Assembly: GCA_022641835.1 (NCBI GenBank)
Contig: CP048715.1
Coordinates: forward strand, 2,108,001 to 2,172,000
Length of the DNA: 64,000 nt
Reading direction: 5' to 3'
From: Petasospora fabianii
Lineage: Eukaryota; Ascomycota; Saccharomycetes; Phaffomycetales; Wickerhamomycetaceae
The notes beneath the pieces are model-generated. The model was given only the letters and a program-made list of their open reading frames with translations. It did not search any database and had not been told where the DNA came from. How positions within the stretch are numbered: the first letter of the stretch is position 1; every line of letters starts with the position of its first letter. Below are positions 55,708 to 64,000 of this stretch, in pieces. The position numbers and the translations under genes are program-made.

Positions 55708-57333
55708 TCAAACCTGAGAGCTGCCACTGCCAAAGGAGCGCTGCTCCAAGATACCGCCCTTAGCATCCTCAATGTTCTGCTCTTCGGCCTTGTTGTCGTA
55801 AACCTCGTTACCGGCAACTTTTCTGGAGAAGGCGTGCTCTGTTGGGATGAAGCCTGGGGACTTCCAGGCGTACTTGCGCTGCTCGTAAAGCTCATCAACC
55901 TGCTCAAGAGTGAGGTTCTTGGTCTCGTAAACGAAGAAGTAGGCAAAGAAGAAACAGAGGAAGTTGCAACCACCCCAGATGAAGAACACATTAGATCCGA
56001 GACCGGCAGAGCCTGGAGCCTCATCAACAAGGTATGGTGTAGCGTATGCAATGGCAAAGTTCCACAACCAATTAGAAGCAGTAGCAAGAGCAACACCCTT
56101 GGAACGAATTGCCAATGGCATAGTCTCACCAACGATGACCCAGGCAACAGGACCCCAAGTGGCGGCAAAGAAGGCAATGAAAATACATGTGAAACCAACC
56201 ATACACTTGTTAGCGGCATCAGAGTCAGTGGCGGCACCAACGATGGCAATCAAAAGCTCAGAGATGCACATACCAGCAGCACCACCCAGGAGCAAGTTAC
56301 GACGACCAATGAGCTCAACGAGGATGATACCTGGAATGGTGGAACCGACATTGACAATGTTGGTAGCAAGGGAAGTGACAAAGGCATTCTTGATACCAGA
56401 GGCGGCAAAGAAAGTAGTACCGTAGTAGAAGATAAAGTTAACACCAGTCAACTGCTGGAATGCCTGAAGGACAACACCGGTAAAGACACGTTTAACCTGA
56501 GAGTTTTTAGTCTTGAAACAGTCAGCCCAAGATCCCGAGCCAGCAGACTTTTCAAATTCATAGTTGGCAACAATCTCACCGAGCTCATCAACGAGTGTTG
56601 GGTGGTCAGCTGGGAGCTTTCTCAAAGTAGAGAGAGACTTCATGGCACGTTCAGTGTCGCCCTTCTTAACAAAGAATCTTGGAGTTTCTGGGAGGAAGAG
56701 CATACCAACAGACAAGATAACAGACCACAAGAGCTGGATACCCAATGGGATTCTGTAAGAAGAGCTGTCATCTCTGTTGTGGGTGGCCTGGTTGACAACG
56801 GCAGCCAAGAGCAAACCAATGGTGATAGCCCACTGGTAACAGGAAACAACGGCACCTCTAATCCATTTTGGAGAAGTCTCAGATTGGTAAAGTGGGATAC
56901 AGGAGGAAATCAAACCAACACCGAGACCACCAATGGCTCTACCGGCAACGAGGAGTGGGATAGAAGTGGCGGCAACTTGAAGGGCAACACCAAGGTTGAA
57001 GACAATGGTGGCGGAGAGGATAATTGTCCAACGACGACCAATGGAGTCAGCAAAGTATGGGGCAATGAGGGAACCAAAGAAAGTACCAGCAGACAAGATA
57101 GACACAATCAAAGAGTGCTCAGAGGAGGAGAAGACACCTGGCTCATCCTCTGGGAAGGTCTTGAGGACATAGTCCATAGCCATAACACCAGAGATGGTAC
57201 CGGTATCATAACCGTAAAGGACACCGGCAAAGGCAGCGAACATACCAACAAAGGTGGCCATGACGGTGGACCCCTCGGTCTTCTCGTCCGGGTTGAAGAA
57301 CATTCTCACAATTCTGTTGTGAGCTGCAGGCAT
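55708..57333 (-). CDS. Hexose (glucose) transporter, MFS sugar porter family (HGT1-like)
   Basis: 541 residues from ATG 57333 (MPAAHNRIVRMFFNPDEKTE); the frame stays open upstream but runs through the TATA box. Twelve membrane spans with the sugar-porter marks: 'YGYDTGTISGVMAM' in TM1, 'DSIGRRWTII' and 'LIGRRNLLL' loops, 'PETPRFFVKKG', 'QAFQQLTGVNFIFYYGTTFF' in TM7, 'GPVAWVIVGETMP' in TM10 and 'YETKNLTLEQVDELY' at the end of TM12. It resembles high-affinity glucose transporters such as Kluyveromyces HGT1. It imports glucose by facilitated diffusion or proton symport; the mode is not visible. Very strong codon bias suggests high expression. The antisense strand is open over the whole gene, which I treat as a codon-bias artefact. 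Confidence 0.92.
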   Translation of the reverse strand: MPAAHNRIVRMFFNPDEKTEGSTVMATFVGMFAAFAGVLYGYDTGTISGVMAMDYVLKTFPEDEPGVFSSSEHSLIVSILSAGTFFGSLIAPYFADSIGRRWTIILSATIVFNLGVALQVAATSIPLLVAGRAIGGLGVGLISSCIPLYQSETSPKWIRGAVVSCYQWAITIGLLLAAVVNQATHNRDDSSSYRIPLGIQLLWSVILSVGMLFLPETPRFFVKKGDTERAMKSLSTLRKLPADHPTLVDELGEIVANYEFEKSAGSGSWADCFKTKNSQVKRVFTGVVLQAFQQLTGVNFIFYYGTTFFAASGIKNAFVTSLATNIVNVGSTIPGIILVELIGRRNLLLGGAAGMCISELLIAIVGAATDSDAANKCMVGFTCIFIAFFAATWGPVAWVIVGETMPLAIRSKGVALATASNWLWNFAIAYATPYLVDEAPGSAGLGSNVFFIWGGCNFLCFFFAYFFVYETKNLTLEQVDELYEQRKYAWKSPGFIPTEHAFSRKVAGNEVYDNKAEEQNIEDAKGGILEQRSFGSGSSQV

Positions 57334-57411
57334 CTTGAAAAAAGTTTTGTAGTTGTGATAATGGACTGATAAATTGATGATACTGTAGCCAAGTATGGGG
57401 GATCTTTGCTG

Positions 57412-57420
57412 CCTTTTATA
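57412..57420 (-). promoter_or_regulatory. TATA box of the hexose transporter gene
   Basis: Minus-strand TATAAAAGG, 79 bp before the ATG. A strong TATA fits an inducible, highly expressed transporter gene. Confidence 0.65.
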
Positions 57421-58588
57421 CAAATCTCGGATGGGAAGGTGGCGGACTGGGGGGACAAGCAGCAGCCATGAAGCATTCCGCATTCCTGCGTCCGGGGTCG
57501 GATATTCTTGGGGTTTTTCCTGTGGAGGGGGGCTGGAGCCCTGCAAAGCTGCGGGGGACGCGCCCCACAGTGACGCTGATGCATCACGATGCATTGGAAA
57601 AGACCAGTTCCGGAAGACTCTGGCCAATGAAACAGCACGGATGCATCTGGGGAGGTCAGTCAAATCAAGCATGATCGGAGCATGGGCCTTTTACCCGGGT
57701 TGTTGACGATTTGAGACCCCCGGCCTTGTGCGTTTTGCGGAAAAACTTATGCTCCCCAGTCACCACGACTGTCCACTACCAGGGCGTAGAAACATACTGG
57801 GATAGTGGCACAAGGCACATCGACTGACGGACATGTGTCCACGCTTGCTGGGGAGGGCGATCTAACTACTGGAGGGCAATCTTAGTCAGGGTCATGCCAG
57901 TGTGGGGTTGGAGGGTTATGGTTCAGGTGGGTGATGTAGGGCTATTTTTCTACGGTAAGCCTTGGGCCTTGGGTCTTGTGTCTGGTTGGCTTGCTTTTTC
58001 GGGTGGGGCCAAGACCAACGTCATCAGACTGATACGGTGTCGGAAAAATTTGGGGCACTGGGTTTGTTGGGATGCTGCTTCACACTAAAGGAAGCCGAGC
58101 GTCGATTATGATTGTCGATGACGGTACCATCTCCAAAGTAGCTATCCACCAGCCAGCAGTGCCTCAAGAGTCTTCCCCGAACAGCAGCACCTGTGAACCC
58201 CAAAAATCAACTGTGAGCACGTACCGTCGGAGATTTCTGCACGGCACCACGCGCCAGTGTGCGCAGAAGTTGCTCCGGATCTAGTCGCGTTCCAGGCCCT
58301 TGGAGTCATGCTCTTCAGTCCCGCACGCACCCCAGAGTCGTCGAGGGTCCTGTGGCTGAGGGCTGGTCGGTGTTATGGAGTCAGCGTTCAGGGCAGCAGC
58401 GATGGACACTTCAACGTTGATACAGGAGCAGACGTAACAAAAGTACCCACAACCTATACCTCTCTACATTATGTTGGACATCCACATAAGAGGATCCCCT
58501 CCACGGATGGTACGGAAGAGACTAGGGCCAAGAGGCGCCTGTAGTAGCCAAGGCTCGTCGCTGGCAGTTTCCCCGCCTGGCCGTATCA

Positions 58589-58609
58589 CGGAGAAAACCA
58601 GTTTCTCCG
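58589..58609. repeat. Perfect inverted repeat CGGAGAAA-N5-TTTCTCCG
   Basis: Eight-bp arms separated by ACCAG. The CGG/CCG ends in inverted orientation are the hallmark of sites for Zn2Cys6 dimers. Lies about 1.26 kb upstream of the transporter ATG. Confidence 0.6.
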
Positions 58610-58667
58610 GTGTTCAGTCCCGCCGCAGGCTTTTTTTTTTCCGCAGACTTTGCTGACGCGTTGCCTG

Positions 58668-58691
58668 TTCTGCACTTCTGCACTTCTGCAC
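58668..58691. repeat. 8-bp tandem repeat TTCTGCAC, three copies
   Basis: Three exact head-to-tail copies in the gene-free region; no function inferred. Confidence 0.85.
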
Positions 58692-61600
58692 TCCACAGTG
58701 TAGAATTTCCCCGCTCCTCCAGACCGGCAGTTTTGATTGGTTGTTGGCACACCTGTTGTTGCATCCATCTGCCGCCAGGTGTCTGTATTCGTGTCCTGGG
58801 GTGATACGTCTCTACTGGTCACCGTCGTAATGCCTGCATGTCTAGGTTTCCCTTTTTTCGACCACTCCCCTCGCACCAATGTGGTGAAGGCGCTCCCCCG
58901 CTTCACGATGAAGCTCGTCTGACACTAGGATCGACTATCTTCACTTGGCTCTTGGTTCTACTAGACGAGCAGCAGGTATGCCGGACTAAAAAAGTACCTT
59001 ATATCAATCACGCTCCTGTTGCTTTCATCAAACGAGCTTTCTAAACCGACTACCCCGTATGCGTTGCCTCATTCACAAAATAGGAGGAGTGACTTCACAT
59101 TTCACGGTACAGGCACCGCACCTACTGTACAAAGCGATACAAAGTTACTAGGTTTTACCCCTCGATTTTGTCTCATCTATTGTGCCGCCATACCTCAACG
59201 AATCAGTTCACTTCAACACTCGAATTTCCATGGGTTTTGCTACAGAGGAGAAAGTCGAACAGCTGGGCAGTTAGGAACCTTATAACGTGGTAAACCAGAT
59301 GTCCCCAGTCCATTGTAAACTGTTCGGACTGCGTAAGCGAACCAGTCACAGCAACAGAAACCACACATAGGCGTATCAATAGGCAGCTAGATAGGTGTAA
59401 CTGCTACTCAATCAGAGTATAGCTGGCACGCGCGTCTCCAAATCTTTGGGTTTTTTTTTGTCTTTTGGCCTATGATTGTCCTCACTCGGCAACTAATAAA
59501 CTCTATGTAAGTCAGTTATTAATGACTAAAACCCAACGTACACCCAACATGTACCCAACATAAATCATTGTTCTGGGCAACGCCGTCGACGCGGGCGTGT
59601 AATCAATATGTGATCTACCAAATATACATTTGTAAGGCTCTACTACTAGTGCTTTTTCGAAATCCGAGAAAAAGCTTGCCGTCATCAAATCTCCCCATAT
59701 GGGCAAGAGGTCCAATTTATCGCACTTGGTGACACATACTCTTCTTTATCCTGATTCTAATTTCCACATCAACAACCATCACCAATATCACTTGTCTCGT
59801 CGTCTGAACTCTATTAAACCCTTCAACATCACAATGCATGTAAGAAGGGCCAACACCTTAATTACCCTGCTTTGATGACTTCTTGGCCGATTTTAATAAC
59901 ACAGGTCACACTTAAATATGATTGAGTCCTAGATATTTCCGATATTAGATGAATCAATGAAAGTCGATAAATAAAAGTGTCAAGTTCAAGATCTCAATCA
60001 CACAATAACTCTTCAGTTTTTAAATTTCGGAATTCCAAAAAAGTTAAAAAACAAATAATGGTTGAAACAGGTTTTTTTTATCACTGATGTGGTCAAGTGT
60101 AAAGACTCCAAAATATTTAGGTTGGAAGCAGTGGATAGGCAAAACTGGATATCATATAATTACTCCTTTTGCTGAGACTTCTCTAGTGCTCGTAATAGCA
60201 GGTTCGGTTTGGCTTGTAGGGAATGGGTTGCATCAAACAAATCCCTAAATTCTTGGTCGACTGGCCTGTTCTGCAGCAGGATCGTCGCATATGCACTTAT
60301 CAGGATGATGTGAGATGTGCAGTTGGTCTTTAGTGGATCAATCACTACTGCCTAGAATACTAGCCTTCCCCAACTCAAGCTGGCGGGCACTGCTGTAAAA
60401 TTGACTACAATGGCTCTATCCACATAGGTAGCTACTGCGATGTTTCTTGGCAGGCACTAACTTAGACACCCTCTATGAGCTAGCGGGCATTAAGGGATAA
60501 GCATCAAACAGTCTGATACCTCGTGAGTTCTATGCAGAATTTTCGAGAGGGCGATAGTCCCCACTTGTTGTGTTATGATGTTTGTCTCTAGAAACTGATC
60601 GGTAACGTAATCTGTTTGTCCTTCATATATTCAACTTATACAGTAGATATAGAGGTGGTACCTTATACCATTTATCAAAAGGATGGAAATGTAAGATTTC
60701 TGAATAGATAGATCTTAACTCGTTACGAAATCTATGTGCAGCACTGTTACGTAATACGCAACATAGCTTCTGAGCTTGCGCCATAAATAACCTGGACACC
60801 AGACTTTGCTCAACTCAGTTTGTAAAAAGTAATGGGGTAACCTTTAATTCAATCTGATAGAAATGATCCCCTAGGCTTCCAAAACGTCTCTGAACTCACC
60901 GAACTACTTTGGTAAGGCACATATGCTGACTTGGTAGCAAATAGCATATATTGCTGAGGGGCGCGCCCAGTGCCGGCTTCAGGTCCATAGACGGCCAGTC
61001 GATACACATTCCCTTCTATGGTGGGAAAGACGTCTTAGTGGAAGACGCATTCATCTTTAGTAACTTCTAACTGGGCATCTTTACTCTTTGAGCCTAAATC
61101 AAGGCTGGAAGTAACTTAGAATTCTCCGACATCGGCAAATGCAAACCAATGCCCGGTCCGGTCAAGCGTCATGGCTGTACTTTTTTTAATCAGGGGAGTT
61201 AAGCACACACACAGTAGCAAGGACTGTGCACCACACCACGGCCAATCCATCAACTGTTTTTCCGATAGCCTACGAACTGTCAATCTAATTTCGATTGCCC
61301 CGATCGATAAGCGTTCCCGTAGCTTTCCGGTCTGATCTCTTCCGCTTGCCTCCAGACACACAGATCCCGGGTCTTTCTGATACGCAGCAGGTGCACGCGA
61401 AAGAAAATTGGATCTCGGATTATCCAGGTGAGGCACACTTTCTGCCCGGGGCCTGATTTGCTGTGTTGGATGAGCCTTTTCCGAAGTACGGCCAAGGGCT
61501 GAACAATAGATCGCGGCATTACATGTGAGATGAACCTACATGAGTATGGGCTTTACTCGTAAAGGCTAACGGAGATTGAAACAGGTGATTTTCGGCTTTT

Positions 61601-62637
61601 CTGGGCGGAGTGAGAGTGGAGAAACAGCAGATGTAAGAACCTCATCAATTTTACCGTGCGAATAGTGGAGATTTTCCAGTAATTCAAAGCATCACGTAAC
61701 TAACTATGGGCTCGCAAAAGCGGGGTGTTGTTTGTTGGTTGAGCTGCGCGGGGTGCTCTGGCTGTATGTGTGCAGCCCTGTTGCTCCCGCTGTTCCTTCA
61801 ACCATGCGACCTCTTCAAACGACGGGCACGGCCGGGCAGCCGGCTCTTTGGCAAGCCCACCACTGACTCACAACAGCTCATCTGGCATCAGCGGTATCTA
61901 GTATCTTTTGCAAAGATCATTTTAAAACCACCATTTTTCCTGACCATTCGTTGACGACGTTGATGAACCTTGTCACGCGGGAGAATCAGGCAAGGTCGGA
62001 TTGAGACAGATCCAAGATACTCTGTTCTCGGTGTCCTTTGCGCTCAAGCCTCCCGGGTGCGACCGGGTGAGATGCGTTAAAAATTACTTAATTAGGCGCA
62101 GACTCCGCTCCCACTTCTCCGGAACCCTCCGAAAACGCCCGGCCGCGCTGTTTCGGAGCCACCGCCTCTGAGTCATTAAGTTGCTCTAATGGGCCCTTCA
62201 TGAGGATTATTATGGCAACAAAGAGCTCCAGATGACAAAAGTTCCTGAATTGTTTGTCGTCCAGCTTCTTTGGAGCCCTGTAGATTCACGCTCTTAGTAG
62301 AAAAAAGTGTCAAACAAAATGCCTATCAAAGCGTTGTGGCCCCTTCCAAACGCGCATGCGAAGAAAAAAAAAAACACAACCAAACCGCGCGTCCGTCCGG
62401 TACGAGCCGCATCACCATCTTGTGATGAGTTTGCAATTATATGTGGACGTTGTTCCCTCCCTCCGGCCAGCCAGTGCTCCGTCAGGTACAGCAATAGCTT
62501 TATCTTCTTGACATCCCGGTATCTCACGAACTCGGCTCCTATCCGCCCATTCGTCCCGATAACCACCCCTCATCCCCATTGTTAGTGACACATCACATCA
62601 CTAACTCTTAAAAGAGCACAAATTCCACCGCATCATC

Positions 62638-64000
62638 ATGCTCAGAATACCATCGAAGAGAGTCCAGTTGGCTACTAGACTCATGACTGTCAGACAGTAC
62701 ACTTCCGCTTCACACACAAACAACATGGCTTCCACTACCCGCGCTGCCACCGTTGGTAAAGACCATCACCAATATGAGTGCTCAAGTACCAAGAAGACAC
62801 CTGTTGGTGCTGAAGCTGCCGCACAGATGAACCATCCACAGGCCACCAGACTCTCCGTCGAAGGTCCAATTGAGTGTTCCCTCACAGGATTCCAGCTGCT
62901 CAACTCCCCTCTTTTTAACAAGGGTTCTGCTTTCACACTCGAGGAGCGTGCTGCCTTTGGCCTTGAGGGTCTCTTGCCAGCACAGGTGAATACTCTTAAC
63001 GACCAGGTTGAGAGAGCCTACAGACAGCTCTGCTACCTCAAAACACCACTCGCTAAGAATGATTTCTGCTCCTCCATGAGAGTTCAGAATAAGGTTCTCT
63101 TCTACGAGCTCGTTAGACGCCACATTAGAGAGCTCGTCCCAATCATTTACACACCAACAGAAGGTGATGCCATTGCTGCCTACTCCCACAGATTCAGAAA
63201 ACCAGAAGGTTGTTTCCTTGATATCACAGACCCAGATTCCATTGAGAGAAGACTCTCCAACTTTGGTGAGGACAAGGATGTTGATTACATTGTTGTTTCC
63301 GATGGTGAGGGTATTCTCGGTATTGGTGACCAGGGTGTCGGTGGTATCCGTATTGCCATCTCCAAACTTGCCTTGATGACCTTGTGTGGTGGTATTCACC
63401 CAGGTCGTGTCATTCCAGTCTGCCTCGATGTTGGTACCAACAATAAGAAGCTTCTCAAGGACGATCTTTACATGGGTAACAGATTCGAGAGAGTCCGTGG
63501 TGAGCAGTATGACGCCTTTGTTGAGAAGTTCATGCAGGTATTAAAGAAGAGATTCCCATCTGCTACTCTCCACTTTGAGGACTTTGGTGTCACCACTGGT
63601 AGACCGTTGCTCCAGAGATACAGAAGTCAGTATGCCTGCTTCAACGATGATATCCAGGGTACTGGTGCCGTTGTTATGGCCTCTATGATTGCTGCCTTGA
63701 AACACACTAAAAGAGAGCTCCTCGACTCTGAGATTGTCATCTACGGTGCCGGCTCCGCTGGTCTCGGTATTGCAGACCAGATTGTTAACCACATGGTCAC
63801 CCACGGACTCACACCAGAGCAGGCCAGAGCCAAAATTCACACCATGGATGTTCGTGGTTTGATTCTCGACAACATGAAAGACACTTCTACACGCGATCAG
63901 CATCTCTACTCTGATCCAGCTTCCGAGTGGGAAGGTATTGACACCAAGTCTCTCTTTGAGGTTGTCAAGAAGGTCAAGCCAACCTGTTTGATTGGTTGCT
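62638..64000 (+). CDS. MAE1: MAE1, mitochondrial NAD(P)-malic enzyme (cut by right edge)
   Basis: The first 454 codons are present; the rest lies beyond the window. The N-terminus (MLRIPSKRVQLATRLMTVRQ) is an Arg-rich mitochondrial presequence. Malic-enzyme landmarks follow: 'GFQLLNSPLFNKGSAF', 'IYTPTEGDAI', 'VVSDGEGILGIGDQGVGG', 'LDVGTNN', the metal-binding 'FNDDIQGTGAVV' near 334-345 and the dinucleotide fold 'IYGAGSAGLGIADQI' near 367. It decarboxylates malate to pyruvate in the matrix. A CTG codon at 62896-62898 encodes the first conserved Leu of 'FQLLN'. Strong codon bias suggests high expression. Confidence 0.96.
   Translation, partial: MLRIPSKRVQLATRLMTVRQYTSASHTNNMASTTRAATVGKDHHQYECSSTKKTPVGAEAAAQMNHPQATRLSVEGPIECSLTGFQLLNSPLFNKGSAFTLEERAAFGLEGLLPAQVNTLNDQVERAYRQLCYLKTPLAKNDFCSSMRVQNKVLFYELVRRHIRELVPIIYTPTEGDAIAAYSHRFRKPEGCFLDITDPDSIERRLSNFGEDKDVDYIVVSDGEGILGIGDQGVGGIRIAISKLALMTLCGGIHPGRVIPVCLDVGTNNKKLLKDDLYMGNRFERVRGEQYDAFVEKFMQVLKKRFPSATLHFEDFGVTTGRPLLQRYRSQYACFNDDIQGTGAVVMASMIAALKHTKRELLDSEIVIYGAGSAGLGIADQIVNHMVTHGLTPEQARAKIHTMDVRGLILDNMKDTSTRDQHLYSDPASEWEGIDTKSLFEVVKKVKPTCLIGC

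Larger units (their letters stand above)
57611..58988. promoter_or_regulatory. Cluster of CGGANNA sites upstream of the hexose transporter
   Basis: CGGANNA occurs at 57611, 57738, 58041, 58513, 58589 and 58982 on the plus strand and at 58271-58277 and 58603-58609 on the minus strand: eight in 1.4 kb, about three times the random expectation. CGGANNA is the site of Rgt1, the glucose-sensing repressor of HXT genes in S. cerevisiae. GGGG tracts near 57530-57560 resemble Mig1 sites. Presence of Rgt1 in this yeast is not shown. Confidence 0.4.
57334..62637. other. Gene-free region of about 5.3 kb
   Basis: The longest stretch without a gene in the window, between divergent hexose-transporter and MAE1 genes. 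Open frames in it are short (106 codons at most) and none has recognisable protein sequence or yeast codon bias. The left 1.6 kb are GC-balanced with many CGGANNA and GGGG elements and probably belong to the transporter promoter. About 59880-60180 is A+T-rich. The right 600 bp carry several CGG/CCG triplets before MAE1. I found no tRNA, transposon or long repeat by eye. It could hold regulatory DNA, a decayed gene, a non-coding RNA, an origin or a centromere. Confidence 0.5.

Noticed and set aside
55663-57369. A 568-codon open frame on the plus strand, antisense to the hexose transporter.
   Set aside because: The translation is hydrophilic and Asn/Gly/Thr-rich with no recognisable domain, and it mirrors a highly codon-biased gene. 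Avoidance of TTA, CTA and TCA codons in the sense strand removes antisense stops.
60160-60345. A 61-codon minus-strand frame in the gene desert (ending LLLRALEKSQQKE).
   Set aside because: It has no ATG, an in-frame stop just upstream and no recognised similarity; it could be a gene remnant but I cannot support that.
61116-61436. A 106-codon minus-strand frame in the gene desert.
   Set aside because: Composition looks random, codons are unlike the biased neighbours, and no domain is visible.
57334-62637. LTR retrotransposon or other mobile element filling the gene-free region.
   Set aside because: I found no terminal repeats, tRNA primer site, or frames resembling transposon proteins anywhere in the window.

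Overview
The window is nuclear DNA of a budding yeast (Saccharomycotina). Genes are dense and mostly intronless. The few introns are short, have GTATGT, GTACGT or GTAAGT donors and (T)ACTAAC-type branch points, and mostly lie near the start codon. Recognised products are yeast housekeeping proteins (Mbf1, Rna1, Sba1, Pre2, Ubr1, Qcr9, Mmm1, Tim13, Bud2, Sec14, Zwf1, Rfc1, Rud3, Rsr1, Och1, Mae1). CTG codons fall at conserved leucines in ZWF1 and MAE1, so this is not a CUG-Ser yeast. Gene order keeps islands of S. cerevisiae synteny but is otherwise shuffled, and the window carries a PYM homologue and a fungal 2-oxoglutarate oxygenase. I infer a lineage outside the Saccharomycetaceae and do not name a species.

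Layout. 0-9 kb: HGH1 (cut by the left edge), MBF1, RNA1, an acyltransferase, a 2OG-Fe(II) oxygenase, glucose-6-phosphate 1-epimerase and an orphan basic protein with KEN and SxIP motifs. 9.9-16 kb: a triple-KH protein, an F-box-like protein, SBA1 (intron), PRE2 and RBA50. 16-30.4 kb: UBR1, QCR9 (3-nt first exon), an intron-bearing tRNA-Trp, MMM1, SPO75, CRH1 and TIM13 (intron). 30.4-42.3 kb: a PYM homologue, BUD2, an amino-acid transporter, SEC14 (intron), UBX4 (intron) and an F-box/LRR protein. 43.5-57.3 kb: ZWF1, an MKK1/2-type MAPKK, RFC1 (intron), RUD3, AIM41, RSR1, OCH1 and a glucose transporter. 57.3-62.6 kb: a gene-free stretch of about 5.3 kb. The right edge cuts MAE1.

Shared themes. 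There is no operon-like pathway, but several genes act together: BUD2 is the GTPase-activating protein for RSR1; MKK1/2, OCH1 and CRH1 serve the cell wall; RUD3 and OCH1 are Golgi proteins; PRE2 and UBR1 belong to the N-degron/proteasome route. Conserved blocks with S. cerevisiae are AIM41-RUD3-RFC1, the convergent MMM1/SPO75 pair, and a loosened set corresponding to YGR181-YGR189 (TIM13, QCR9, UBR1, HGH1, CRH1).

Regulatory signals read by eye include ACGCGT boxes at RFC1, CGCGAAA boxes in many intergenic regions, a HAP-type CCAAT box at QCR9, an E-box cluster before SEC14, and a cluster of CGGANNA sites with a perfect inverted repeat beyond the glucose transporter. All calls are by reading; no database search was run.
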